From NCBI GenBank assembly GCA_015657535.1, contig JADHZB010001308.1, positions 1,838 through 65,837 of the forward strand: DNA of 64,000 nt, given 5' to 3'. The notes beneath the pieces were generated by a model that had not been told where the DNA came from, did not search any database, and worked only from the letters and a program-made list of their open reading frames with translations. This document shows, piece by piece, positions 37,509 to 50,978 of this stretch; within the stretch, counting starts at the first letter, position 1; every line of letters begins with the position of its first letter. Origin of the DNA: Nephromyces sp. MM_2019 (Eukaryota > Apicomplexa > Aconoidasida > Nephromycida). A program made the position numbers and the translations under genes.

Positions 37509-39070
37509 TGTGGCATAATAACCACGTTTTTTTAAATGCCCTTTCCCTCATATATCTAAGGGACTGTACACATTCTCCATTTCTTTCCGAACCCACTTCA
37601 CCAGATGTAGAAGGTTTTTTCTTCAGCTGCAGTACATCAAGTATTTGCTCACATGTTAAATAGAAATGCTTTAGCTCATGAAATATTAGTGTGCTGATGA
37701 GATACTGCAGAATAGAGAAAAATAGCAAAGATCCTCTGCGAAGTTTCTTCAAAATTTTGCTATACCTTCATTAAAGCAAACTCATCCAATGGTAGGTTTT
37801 GTACAAGACGAATGAGAATTTTATCCGTGTATACCGCAGTCTATTTTTTGGCATTCATCTTCCTAAAATATATCATCTCCAAGTGATCTTTCAATAGGAT
37901 ATAAATTTTTTCTTACAAACCATGAGGAAAAACGCATAATGGGTACTCTGATGCCGGAATTTATCTGGCACGAAGTGTGGTAAGCAAGCGGAGAGCATTG
38001 TAAGTACTTAGAAAAAAGTTACCTTGTTTTTTCACGAGGATAAAAACAGAATTATGCGAGATCTTGCTACTGTGATAGCATATAAGCTGCAATTGGCCTT
38101 GTTATTCCAGTCCGCTGGATCAGCAATTCTCTAACCAGGAAGAAAAATCTGTCTTCTATTACTCCCCCTACTTTAGTATGTATTTCCACTAAAATTTAGA
38201 TGCAAAAACCACTTGACTAATTTTTAGACTTTAATTGCATTAAGTAGAGGATTGCTAAATTTGATTGACTCAGGGATTGCATACTTTAGACTAAGTGAAA
38301 CCAAGCATACTATTTTATCTAATAAGCGGTAGCACCGTTTTTTTGGCCGGAAGCACTTCTTATTGTTGCTTATAGCCTTCTTGGGCTAACTCACGCTTGC
38401 AGCAGCCTGAAAAATTTCCTTAGCCAATAATTATTTCTATACGTCGTATTGGAATAAAAGTTAAAGATATGCAACTTCTAGTTTTTGAAGTTACCCTTGG
38501 TTTAAGCTCGGGTATACCCCAATTTCCGCTTTTGCTTTACATCAAAAAGTTGTAATTTCGTTGCATCTTTGCCTACAGAATACATTATAATTAAACCAAA
38601 TCTTTTTGAAAAGCAGTAGCCCACTGGTAATTTCTTGGGAATTAGACAATTTAATTTTCCGAAAAATATTCATTAAATGGACATTCAAGCTATGCCTTCT
38701 GGGGTGATACCGAGGGGGTACTTTGATACGCGAGTTTTTCCCATTTTTTAACCAATCTGTGAAGGCATTGCTGTCAGAAGCAGATGCAAAAATTCCGCAA
38801 AATTGCCTTTAGCAGCTTAGTTGCACCTTGCAATGCAGTTGTAAGTAACCAAATTTTATTCTCTCTGTGCCGAACTTCACATATTGCTTTCTAGCTTGAA
38901 GTAATATCTTTATTATTTACACGATAGGCATATCACTTGCATTTTCTGTCCCTTGTTAAATCTTTTACGCAATTTTCCGCTGATGTAATATCAGTATATC
39001 TGCGCTCTCCGGTATATATAGGGGCTGATTCTTATGGCCTTTATGCATATTCCTTATGTAACTGGCCTTC

Positions 39071-42000
39071 ATGTGCTGCTTTCCGGCGGAGTAACGTTTG
39101 AATGAAGCAGAATACAGTGGATACTATACTAGTTTGTACTACAAGTATTGTTGCGGAATTTTTCTCTGCAGTGGTGCAATAAAAGCGATATTCGGAGACT
39201 TCTCAAGGCAATTTTCATTAGTATCTTGTACGAACCCCGCTACAATTCCAATAGGAGCTTCCGATGATTCAGTTGCAGCACCCTCCACATATGCTGCTGG
39301 CAAAACTTGTGTTCAAAGTTTAGCAGCTTCTCCGGGATCTCTTTACAAAATTAACTTGCTGCTAGAAATTGCTTATGATGGGGCAGCTTTCAGAGGATGG
39401 ACCGCCTACCGAGAGAATATTTGCTGGTAAAGAAGATTGAGCAATAGGGTGATTTCTGAAATATGGCACTTGAGTGCTATTTCCCGATGAGTTCGTGTTA
39501 AAACTTTATAACAGCGAGTTATTTGAAGCGAAGTGGATAGGGAAGAACGTAGATTGGAAGGACGCTGTGCTAATACTTTTATTTCGCATTAAAAAAAGAG
39601 CATGAGCAGATATTGCAGAATGTTGAGTTTCAGAAAAAAAAATGCTGCAGCGGCGGTGAATTCAGATGGCTTAATAAATCTTCTGTTAAGCAATCATTAT
39701 AAAAGTGAAAGCCCCCATTTTTATGAACGTGTTGCAGCAGTGCCAGTAGGCTTTTTTAATCTTCTACTGATGTTTGAAACGCTTTTTACCTCATTCCGTG
39801 GCTTATTCTATGTGTGTTTTGGCTACGTAGGTTTTAATTCATGCTTAAGGACCTACCACTTATTGCTTACGGGAATTAGATAATGGTCTAGAAGCTTTTA
39901 CAAATATTTTTTGGCGGCTATATAATAGAAATGCCACAGCCAAAGCCATCTTATCCTCTAGGTGGCGGAATTGGTTAACGAACATCAATACGGTGATTCC
40001 TGAGGTCGTTTGAAGTATGCAGCCTTGTATTTGTGCTGAGTAATCATCGATTTCTACATATATTTTTCATAGCCTCAAAGTTTTCCTCTCTATTCAGTAG
40101 GAAGTGTGAGAGAATTTTATAGCCTGATTTCATCTTGTTGGAAATTGCGTAATTTTACTCCTACTAGTCGTGACCGACGTAGTTTAGCTGAAAGTAGTAT
40201 GCAGAGCTGCGTAGGGGATGCATATAATTACTTTACGATACCCTCATGTACTTTTGTCGGTCAATTGCTTTTCGGTATTTTCGGAGTTTCGCGCATGCCG
40301 AGCTAATGAAATATATGACCACTCTAATAAGCTCATTAAGCTGCTATTTTATATTTGTTAGAATCCGTAGATTTAAAGTTCTACTTCCATTTATCCTGCG
40401 CAAGATATTCTTTCATTCCTTTCTTCAATTAAGGGTGGAGTCTGTGCAGTCCCATCTCGCACGAGCATTTCTAAAGTTACATGGGAGGCTAAATGAGTAT
40501 ATCAAGGTTTCTTCCTCGGAAACTCCAGTAGCACATCTTCGAGGACTATCGTCCTCTTTACGTACTGCAAGTCGAACTGATAATGGAGTTAGCGCCTATT
40601 CTGGGGTAACTAGCATTGGCTTTGTATACGTCAGCGTAATTGAGTTTTTTTGCTGAATCATTGAGTTTTGTTATAACATATTTTGCATTCAATCAAGTAA
40701 TTCTTCCTGCTGCTTCTTTGAAATTCATAATGCTGCTATTGGGTTGCCTCTAGTGTTAACTTTACACGTTTCTCAGTTACGCTTCATTTCTTTATCTCAT
40801 TTTTTGAAGTAACTGCTGGATTATATTTTTCTATTGTCCCTTTTTGACTCAAGTATACCTTTTTCATTTAATTAGTCATCTTTGCTATTTTTTGCTCGCC
40901 TCTGCGATAGCCTCTCCTTTTTTTCCTCTCCCAGCAACTATCTCGCTCAGGGATGAAGATTTGCTAGCTTTTCAAATCCCTGGTCCACTATGATATAAGT
41001 TTATTATCTTGAATAAATATTTCACTAGGGCAAAGAACAGTTAAATATGATTTAAGTGTGATCCTAGAGCGGAGTAAACGACGAAAAGTGAAGGTTAATC
41101 AGATTTCCGGGAGGTTTCTAATTTTTTTCAAGCATTGCATGCGCCTATTGAATCATTTTACAATATTATCTAATAAAATAAGGCCTGTTAAATGCTACCT
41201 AAAAAATTAACACAACTAAAGACTATCATGGCGAATAACTCCTTGGAGAGTTAGCTTTAGTTAAGCTGTTTTTTCCCTTGTTATATTATTAGGTTTGCCA
41301 GTATGTATCAAGGATGATGACACTGTGGTGCAAGAAGGATTATTTGCAGTTGCAACGCTCCTTGAACGCCATCCTACCGCTATCATTGCGTGTCAAGGCT
41401 GTGATTGATGCCCCAAACGACGAGGTTACTGTTTAGTATGACTTAATGAGAACGCGTACTCGCCTCTATTGACTAATTTAATACTTTGGAGATTTCTCTT
41501 TTCGGATGGTTGATGTTTACTTTGGTAGAATACTGGGACTTCGCACTCTGCTTAAAACTTATAATATGAGAATTGGTTTGGCAAGACAGGAATCTTGTGA
41601 ATTCTGACTGCTAAGCAAGATTAACGGATTTTGAAGTTTTTAATTTTTATGCTGTTAATACTGTGTGTGCTAGGATTTCACTTCGAACCATTTATACTAT
41701 TTGTTATTTATCCCTAAAAACTTTTTTGGTCTTAAAAATCAAGTAATCAAAGTTGCAATATTCAATTTTCATATATATATTAATTTTAACATTGGCTTGA
41801 ACGGTCATAAACCTCTCGATACAAGATATTAAGAGGTCATCGCGTTGGCTTTTCTTGTCTATTCACATTATCATCTCCTCATAACTGCTAATTGAATCCG
41901 TTCATCTTTTTTGACAAGATTTCTATACCCTGAATGATTGAGTAGCTTCATACAGTATAATTCATGCAATAATTCGACTTTCCATATCCTTATTTTTTCT

Positions 42001-45000
42001 CTTCAAGTGTGTCTTTATTTCCAGAATAAAAATGGGTATTAATCAAAGCTTTTATGACTCTTATTTTGGCAAATTTATTTTCAGTTTAATATACAGTTGC
42101 ACAATGAAGGAAAGGAATACTGGTATAACCTTGATTTTTCTCGCCCTAGCTGCCCTTTTAATTCTCGATTTTGCTGGCGCCTAGGCGAAGATAGAAGGTT
42201 TTCTCATCTCCTAAAGGTTCAAAAAAGGAGTAACACCGTGAAGAGCGCGGATAATGCTAACTCTTCTTGTGAAAGGCAGCAGGCTATGCGTTGTAAAGAC
42301 CTCCACAATGACACGGCCTATTGGAAGATGAAAGGAGCAGAACTCAACTTTAATTTTATAGCCTTGAAAGAAGCATGCGAATTGATTCAAAGCAGAACTT
42401 GGGACTTTAAGGTAACAATATATATTTTACAAATAATTTTTGAAAAATGCGATGAATTAGTGTTTAAGTAGGGCTCTGCAAGGCTTCTCTTGCTGACCAA
42501 TAATAATTGCATTACCAAGTCATATTTTATGAGCGCCAAAAGTTTGCTGTATTTATGTTTAAAGACCTCACCAAGGGCATTCTTATAGCCTTGCAGTTCG
42601 CTAAGCGTATGGCCCATACTGTAAGCTGAAACGCATCTAAAAGGCGCAGGTTATTGACGAACTATCAGAGTGATGCTGTTGTTTTTTCAAGGAAATTTTA
42701 TCTTGGTAAAATTCTATTTTTTTGAATTTTTCATTAGCTTTTTATGAGCGAGACTACCGGTACAATCGGTAAATACCTAGCATGCGAGCACCTAATTTGG
42801 ATTACTTAAGTTATAAGCATAATGGGCCTTTTTGGAAGCTCAGCCAGTAAATACATTAGCAAAGAAGTTTTTTTTTGAATCCTTATCTCTCCGTGCCCTG
42901 GGGAAAACTTACAAATTTTATGTGTGCAGCTATAGCGTATTTGCCATGTTAGGCAGTGCTTTAAGCCCACAAACCATCTTTAGCTCTCAAGTTATTTTGC
43001 ATAAATATGTTCTTCTCATATCTGCCTAAGTTGTTTCCTCATGCTGCTGTAGTGAGGTTTCTACAGACGCTTTCTAGGAGCATAAGCCATTGTACAGGAA
43101 ATAGGCAATCATTATATGAATTTAGATACCATTAGCGAAACCAGATTAAATGCATCAAATTATATAAAATTTTCGCAATGTATTTCTGCAAAAGCATCAA
43201 AGGATTGTGTTTTGCTCACCCTTGTTGGCACTGTAATATCATTTTGGCTGATCATTGTTTTCTTAGAGGTTTTTGGCAGGGTCGAAATTCTTCACTCTTT
43301 TGGTGATGACGTTTTCATGCCGTTATGCCTGTACCACCAAATTTATTTTCACCAGCTTTTTCCTTTTAGTGATATTGCGTTTGTACGACTATTAAGCTTC
43401 TTAATACTAGCATCTTAACAGTCGTATAAACACTTTGCATACATTTTTTAACATGCGAAGGGCTGGCATTGCTGCTTGCTGCCCTTAATCAACAAGGCTG
43501 GTAGGTGTATTTCTTCAATTCAGACTCTAAGAGTCTCCCACCCTAGGTTTTTTTTTCGTGTTCCATGCCCACTGATATTTTGAAAATTGCAAAGAAAAAT
43601 AGTTGATCAGTGCTTATTTTTATACGCATGAGATTCATGTCGTAGTATTGCACATGAAAATAGACCAATGTGAATACTGGTTGAAACTACTGGTACTGCC
43701 GCGCATGATAAAGATTGTGATCATAGATACTCGGCGGTACTTAGCCCAAAGCGGTACCAGGAGTGCTTCGTTTTTTAGTCTGAGTATATTTGCTGGCCTG
43801 CGCGCGAAAATTAGAAACAATTTATATCGCAACGTACTGCATGCAATTTTGAATACTTTAGCCTCGCCATTGCGGGCTTTTATTTAGTATTTATGGAGCG
43901 TTTTATCTCCTTTGTTTGAACTTGGCATTGTTAGCGTAGTCACAGTGTCTATTTGACTATTTTTTCCATTTTTTTATGAAACTATGTTCAATAGCAAGAG
44001 TTATCACCTGCACGAAAATAGTTTTCTAGAATGCAGACTAACTCTAGTGTGTAGGTTTTAAAATATGGTTCTAGCACGGAGTTTGCCCAGTCGTACGAGG
44101 CCGATTGTAGATTTCAACTTCTAAGATTTTATCTAGGCCATTTTTTTTTATAAGCTTAGTTGCTTCATAGATTTTATGCTTTTTTTAGACGCAAAGATTG
44201 CATGAATGGTTTTTTACAGGATGAAAAAGATACGGCATATCATTTGTTGAGCCGTTGTTCGCCTATTATTCATTACACTTTATCTATCTAGACCTAAAGC
44301 ATTTCATTATCTTCTTTCCATTTGGATTAGTACAGGCGTTTCGCGGACGTCTAAGCAAGCGAGAAAAAGATACGACTGTTAATCCCTTCTGCACTATTAG
44401 TGAATTGATGCTTCAGCCGATGGAGAATATCGACGCGATTATAGAGGCCGATTTAAGATCAGAAGCTACTCTCAACCACCCAAGGTGAATTATTTTTTTA
44501 ATCGTCGAATCTGTGAGCTTCGGCTGAAGAAACGTGGTCGCTTTGAAGTATAAGATGATAGTGCTTGTGAGCTACCGCCCTTTGGTATGATGCGGTAGAA
44601 TATTTTCTGCAAATTTTAGATGTCTCGAGATGTCGGCATACCCTGTTTCGGTGTAAATTCTTAACCTTGGAATAGATCGAAAACATATTGGACTGAATCT
44701 GAGAGGACTCAGTTATATATGTTGTGGCCTATTAATGAACTTGTCCCAGATACGGTACCAAATTCTTGAAGAATCCACATTAAGTTTCATCTATGGGTTA
44801 ACATCGTGTGTTAGCTTGTTCACACAAAGTTTTATTTGGTAGCTGTGCAAATAAACATTCTTAGTGACCTTACTTGAACTAAGCATGGATCAGCAAACAG
44901 CAGGAAGTCCCCTTACTTTTGCCAAGTATGTGAACTCTTTAACACAATACTAGAGTGCCTTCCGCTGCATTTACAGGTGCACATTAAAGATCGTTGGGGA

Positions 45001-45497
45001 CCGATTTCTTTACAAGATGATACGCAATATAGTAGGAACTCTCGTTCAGGTATGCAAGTGCCGCATAGAGGATCATGCTAGGCTACATCTAGGTTATATT
45101 AAGCGCAAGGGACTAATATCTCGATCAGTTTCACGGTAAAAACGGTGGTTTACATAAAAAGGCTTGAAGGTTGGAACATTTTGTAGCTATAATTCGTGCG
45201 GCAGGTGTGTGGATATGTGAAGTGGGTAACCGCTTTTAGTGAGTAGGATACAGATTTAGCAAAATTTTTGGGCAGAAAATACCATGACTAACCGCTTTTG
45301 TAATATTTTTATTTTTTTAGGTTGCATTCGGAAAGTGCACCGTTTCTGATGTGAGGTACTGCTTGGAAAATGGAAATTTCCCTCATAAAGTGCAAAAACT
45401 TACGGCACCACCTGAGGCTCTTACTCTTCGCTGTGTTTATTTAGATGAAACGATACGGAAACGCTTTCGAGAGTCGAGAAAGAGATACCAGGCATAG
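39071..45497 (+). CDS. tRNA pseudouridine synthase, TruA family, multi-exon
   Basis: TruA-type enzymes convert uridine to pseudouridine in the tRNA anticodon arm. Exons, all in phase: 39172-39426 (KINLLLEIAYDGAAFRGW), 40434-40605 (SVQSHLARAF and ASRTDNGVSAYSG, whose RTD holds the catalytic Asp), 41293-41424 (RSLNAILPLSLRVKAV), 42085-42411 (FNIQLHNEGKEYWYNLDFS, ending ELIQSRTWDFK), 44336-44484 (AFRGRLSKREKDTTVNPF), 44977-45049 (GDRFLYKMIRNIVGTLVQ) and 45321-45497 (ends QKLTAPPEALTLRCVYLDE and a basic tail, stop TAG). All core TruA motifs are present in order, with Ser/Lys-rich insertions in the 42085 exon. The start is uncertain: either a tiny exon 39071-39090 (MCCFPA, phase 2) giving 434 residues, or the leader exon 37110-37360 giving about 511. 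A plastid or mitochondrial enzyme is therefore possible. Which of the eukaryotic PUS1/PUS3/plastid subgroups it belongs to cannot be told here. Confidence 0.9.
42412..44335 (+). other. Longest intron of the TruA gene
   Basis: The flanking exons join TWDFK directly to AFRGR, as in other TruA proteins, so the 1.9 kb between holds no further exon of this gene. It contains chance ORFs and an imperfect inverted repeat at 43384-43426 (13-nt arms, one mismatch). Confidence 0.75.
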
Positions 45498-48392
45498 TAG
45501 CAAGTTATTGTGATGTCCAAATATCCATAAGTCCTCAACTCGGTCCTCAATGTAGCTTTAGCACGAAAGGTGTCTCCGACGAATTTGATTTGATAAGCAG
45601 GTTGAAGACGGTGTGGCATGACGGGAGAAACCTGTTTTTGACTTAACTTTCAAAAACCAGACGAAGCGTCTTTTTTTGGTTTATCAAGTAAAAGCCTCAA
45701 TTACATTTCACGATTTTTGTGAAGTAGTTTTCAGTAGTAAGGCCCTTAATGAGCCCTAAATTCTGACTAGCGGACTGAGTGACTGCAGAATATTTTTTTT
45801 ACAAAATATCCCTTTACTGGGACTGATGATTCTGATCATGCTAGCAAAAACATGATCTAAGCATAAGGAAGTAAATTCACTACAATCTTTAAGCATAAGG
45901 GGTTGAGGCATAGTGCCGTTCGCCTTGTTTCAGGAATAAAGAAGCATAGCCAAGGAGACAGCCATTGCACTGTCCAAACAGTGTTGAGAAAATATCCCAT
46001 CTACACTGCTGAGGACAGGTAAAAAAAGTCAACTGAGCGCTGGTAGCGATATGATGTCTCACACCTAATTGCATAACAGTGGGGACGGGGTCCCCGTAAT
46101 TTTCAAGTCAAGCAGTTTCTAAAAAGTATTGGCATACTAGAGCGCGCATATAAAGCTCCGTGTGGATGACGTGCACCATGGGGGTAAAACTTATTGTGAA
46201 TTGATACCTCGATTATAGCGAAGAAACTATGGTGAGGCTATGTTCATGATCACGACAATACAGTTTACCACATATTAGTTGTTTAAATATATTAAATTTC
46301 TTGCTGCGCTAACAAAAAAAATTTACCTGATTGATACAGGGCTGTGGATAGGCCCATTTTTATACGCAGCTGCAGCAAGCAGTACTGCAGCAACGCGGTA
46401 AGGCATTCCCAATGACAGTACTATTGAGGTAATCGACTCCACAAAATTGACAGCAATCGTCCGGGGCTTCTCTCTCTCCTGTCGTAACTTTAGTTACGGT
46501 ACAACTGGTGGGAAAATCCATAACTTGATTAGAAGCTTACGAGGCTGTCATAATAGCTTGGTTGAATTACATTCCCGGTACGGCTAATTTTCTCTGAAAA
46601 ATTATCACAAAAAAACAATGTAATGATCTTTAGAAAATAGTTATGACGAAGTAAGCAAGCGATTTCAATGGCTATATCCTGAATTTTCAAAATTATTTTT
46701 GTGGTAAATGTGAAAAAAAATGCTTTTCATGCAAATGCTGCATTAATTACCGACAATGCGTTTGCAACGTGAGTATGGCAACAAAGGCTGGTCAATTCAG
46801 ACCCAAGAGAGGCCAAAACCATGATACTGGCATGAAAATCCTTCGAAGATTGCACATAATTAATATAATAAATATGCGGGAGTGTACTCTAAAGATTGAA
46901 TTTATCAATAAATTGAAGGAAAAAACAGGGGAAAGCATATCGACTAAGACCAAAAATGTACACGAGAATTGCAATTACTGAGTTTCAGCTTATACGCGGT
47001 ACGAAAAATTTTGTGTTGTTTGTGAGCTATACATAGTACTTACGTGAGGCCTATAACGAGTTGAGTAGCAATGTAGCAAACTTGACATGGCTACACCTGC
47101 ATATGGCACGGTATATAGTCTGTATAGCCATGTCTACAGCTACATTAAAATCTTGGAAGTTATAGGTACCATTAGCTGCTATTGTACCACCAAACTGCTT
47201 CCAATTCATCAAGGCTACTCCGGAAAAAACTTCAAGGTGTGATTAGAGGACGGCACACGCATAAATACCTGATAGCTGCCATTTAGTGGTTGAAAAAGGG
47301 GTGCATCAAAGTAATATTACTTGGCACCTCTAGCTTGCATTATTTCGCTGGATGCTGCTGTGAAGGGCCTTAGGGATGGCCGAAACAAAATAGTGCTCCG
47401 TAGTGACTCCAGACAAGAAGGCCTATATAAAGGATATGTAAGCGAGTATGCTAGCGAAAAGGAAAGCTTATGTTTCAGATTATTACACTCAGATGAAACA
47501 AGGGTGGGTGTGAAAATTTTAGGACCTAGTTTAATTACCAGGTACGACCATATTTGGGCCAAAATCTCGCGAAAACTAAAAGAATCCCATTTATACCGAA
47601 GACAGAAATGTTACTAGGAATGATTACGCAGTATATTAATTATCTGCAATCTAATAGAGGCATTTTCCCCTAGTTTACGCACTGCAAAGTACGACGGCTC
47701 CCATGTGCAGCTTTATGTTTGTCAGTAAACTTGCAGTGGTCCAGCTGATTGAAAGTGAATCTTCCTTCAACTATTACTGCGATCAAAGCAGGTCTTGTCA
47801 GCAGAGGATATCACATTAAGTGCTTTCCGCTGGCATTTCGTGTATTTTTTCCGGGTCGAAGAATATAAACTGCATCGAGACATACCTGTTGAAGATTGTC
47901 GTGCGCACAGAAGCACTCGCGTTACGCTGTTGCTTACACAGCCACCTCACTTTCGGCCCGTTGCTGGGCGTTGACAGGTCTGATGAATGCGGAACATGCC
48001 TCGTAACTTGGGCCTACATGGAGCTTGCAATCATAAAGATCACAGATTTTGCGCAGCCTTTTTACTCTTCAAATTTTCTCGAGTGACCAATACAAGGCTA
48101 CTTCTCCAATTCACTAATTGACGTTTTTGAGTTTCTGCTGACTTTTTTTGATCAGGCCATTGCTACTAGTGCGCTCGGCACCACTCGAATCAGCGCATGT
48201 GTGAGAATTTTAAGCAAGCAGACATTCTTGGGTAAAGAAAAGTAGCACCTTGTGAAACGCTTTGAGAGTAGTATTGGAAATCAAGACTTCCTTACATTTT
48301 CACGGTGGAACTCCGATGCAAGACTGAGCCGCTTAGCCACTTTCTTTGCTCTTTATCTTGTGTCCATACGTTAATAGAAGTTCAAAGGCAAG
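45498..48392. other. Intergenic, no gene recognised
   Basis: This lies between the TruA stop and the Tfb5 start. The best frame, near 47.3-47.6 kb, lacks an ATG and clear splice sites. I see no RNA gene. The right-hand part should contain the Tfb5 promoter. Confidence 0.45.
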
Positions 48393-50978
48393 ATGGTTTC
48401 AGCGCTCCAAGGCATTCTGGTTAAATGGTGCCGCTAAATGCACCTTTATTATACTTTGTGTATAGATTTTTTTTTGCAATATTATGCCTAAACAGCGCGT
48501 GGTGGAGTTACTACTTACTTATCTCTTATTTTTGCCGCTGTACACTTTTGGGTTGTTTGAGTATATAGCTTCAAAAAAAGTGGGTATGCTAGTGGCTTGA
48601 GCAGGATAATATGTATAGCCATCAATATGGGATCATATGGCAAGTTTAGGCATAGCAACGTTTTTGCTTTATTGATTATTCTTCCGCTATGTTCCTCTTT
48701 GAAGCCGTTGCGTACCCCATCGTGAGGCGTTTCTCTCTGTAGTCACCACCCTTGCTTGTTTGATGAGCATACGACTTTTTGGGTGGGACGGCGATTTTAT
48801 ATTTGAAAGGGATATGATCTGCCTGAAAATAATGTATTGGGGACAAAGCTTGCTTAAGTTGCCGCTAGCTTTGAGAGTCATGTCTTTTGAACCGACATAT
48901 TCAATGTTTGTCACATCGGCTACTTTTTATCGTTTGAGATATTTTTACTCCCGTCTGGAGTTGGATTCCTTGAACTCCTCTATTGGGGGATGTTGAGAGT
49001 AGAGCATGGTGGCGCTAGTTACCTGTTTCCAGCTTATTTCCCACTTGTGTACTTTCACAACTAGCTCTATAAGCATTTTCATACTCCCTCATGCAAGGCA
49101 CCACGCTTTATATAATGTGTGCAAAGTTCTGATCATGCGAAGCAGTTAAAACACCTCAAATTCACCGCATAATCATATAGATATTGTTCTGCTTTTTCTC
49201 CCCTTGCTTTTATTGCAGCGATCCACCAACCATGGAAATCATTATGCAGCTTAATGAGACCAAGGGATTTGTAATAGAAAAACTAGACGATTCGTGTGTC
49301 CTCTGCAAAGAAGTAGTTAGCGATTTTCTCGAGGTTAGTATAGCTGCTTTTAAAAATTGAATGGGTTGTACTCATCAGAAGTATAGAAGTCTTTTAACTC
49401 TTTTTTTGTAATACGGTAGATGGGTTTCTCATTGGTAATTTTACAAGCAATAAAATAGCACCACAGCATATTTTTTATCTCGCCATTCTGCTATTAGTTT
49501 CCTAAAGCTATCCAGTGCACATTTAGATGCTTTATTTCTGCGTAATAAATATGTTTTATTGTCTAAGGTTTTTGCCTTCCTATGCCCCAATCGTAAAAAA
49601 ATGAGCTTTGGGTGTAGCTTCAAGTTTTTGACAAGAAAGAAAAGCCCATATATTTTGTTAATTGATCGATGTTCATCCGCGTCTGTTGAAAATTTCTTAC
49701 CAGCGAGATGCTGACAGTTTTAGATATAAGCAACTTAGTCAGTCGATCCGTGATATTTACCAAAGGCCAGCGAATTACTTGCTTCAATATTAAGCACTTT
49801 TTTAAATTTTTAAGTTTACACCCTTTTAAATCTGGTTCCCCCACCTTCTATACATCCCTTACGTATATTAAAGTACACCTCTTAGCATGCCCGGCTGAGT
49901 TACTAGTATGGATGCACTTCGTTTGTAGACAGCACGCTTACCTTTCATTTTTTATATATCATGTAGTTTTGAACGATAGAGAGTTGCGCTTCTTGAAGTG
50001 GATCTGGTAAGGCAGATACAACTTGCTCACTTCCTCAAGGTTGTTTATTTACTATTTATGCCAATTAAGAATATTAGTCGAAGGATATAAATTCGTGAGC
50101 AGCACGCAAGCTCCTCTATTTTCATTGGTCCTCCTTTTCTTGACTGTATATTGCCTCAATTTTTTTAGCAAAAAGTTGAACTATTGGGGTCTGTTCAGGT
50201 TGTTTCGGCACTGCTTGCTTTGCTCCAAAGTGCAGCTTCATATATTGGTATAAGATTTTTTACTGAATTCCATCAATACGAGGTCCTCCTGTCTATGATT
50301 CTTTGCATGAAGCAGGTGTTTTTTTCGCAATCCGCGATGCCCTTCCATATAATTGTATATGAATTGAATCTTTTGCGTCATATCTTTCGTTAAATTAAGA
50401 ACTACGAATTTTATGGGGTGAATATACAGGATACTGCCCATTCTAGCCTATGTATGTAGCATTTATGGAGCCAAAGGGATGCTGTGAAATATTATTTCAA
50501 TTGAACTTAATCATATTACTCAGCTTGCATGCACTGAAGTGATTTTTAGGCGTATGACGCAGTGAATAGCCCTGCCGGGCTGAGTTGGTATGTAGTTTTT
50601 GCTTTTCCTACATGCTCTATTATTATGCTTACACAGAATTCCCATACCTTTTTGCTCTACATTTTTATGTGTACCCTTTGTCGGAGGTGCCTAGATCTTA
50701 GGTTTGCTCGATGACCTTTAAGTCTCATCTCTCATTTTGTAGCACCGAGCATTCACTTTCTTAAAAAGTTATCTATTGAATTTTTTATTGCCTTTAAGGT
50801 CTACCGCCTTAGCCTTAGTCCTAACATCCACATAATGGTCAAAGATTGATTCCTTTTTATTTTCATTTAGGAAGAAGTTATGAAGAGGCTGGAGATGGCG
50901 GAAAGGGTGGCTGCTGAGTTTATGAAAGAGGTCAGGGCTGAGCAGCAGAATCCACAGGAGGACGACTCAAACCTTTGA
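48393..50978 (+). CDS. TFB5: TFIIH subunit Tfb5/GTF2H5 (TTDA homologue), three exons
   Basis: Tfb5 stabilises the TFIIH core by binding p52/Tfb2 and supports transcription and nucleotide excision repair. Exon 1 (48393-48427) encodes MVSALQGILVK. Exon 2 (49219-49333) completes a Cys codon and gives DPPTMEIIMQLNETKGFVIE and DDSCVLCKEVVSDFLE. Exon 3 (50871-50978) gives EEVMKRLEMAERVAAEFMKE and a Gln/Asp-rich tail, stop TGA. The start matches the family pattern M-V-x-x-L-K-G-V-L-I-x-C-D-P. Phases are 2 and 0, with acceptors TTATTGCAG and TTTCATTTAG. The 85-residue product is slightly longer than the usual 70-72 because of a charged C-terminal extension. Introns of 791 and 1537 nt explain why no long ORF marks this gene. 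Confidence 0.92.

Noticed and set aside
39602..39883. 93-aa ORF inside the TruA gene
   Set aside because: The flanking TruA exons join without it in phase 2 and the family has no insertion there.
39961..40020. Leucine-tRNA-like string GGCGGAATTGGTTAACG
   Set aside because: No T-arm or acceptor stem follows; it is a short chance match.
43116..43887. ORFs of 100 and 94 aa within the TruA intron
   Set aside because: TWDFK joins directly to AFRGR as in the family, so these are intronic chance frames.
47321..47617. 98-codon plus-strand frame
   Set aside because: It has no ATG and no splice sites, and an antisense frame overlaps it.
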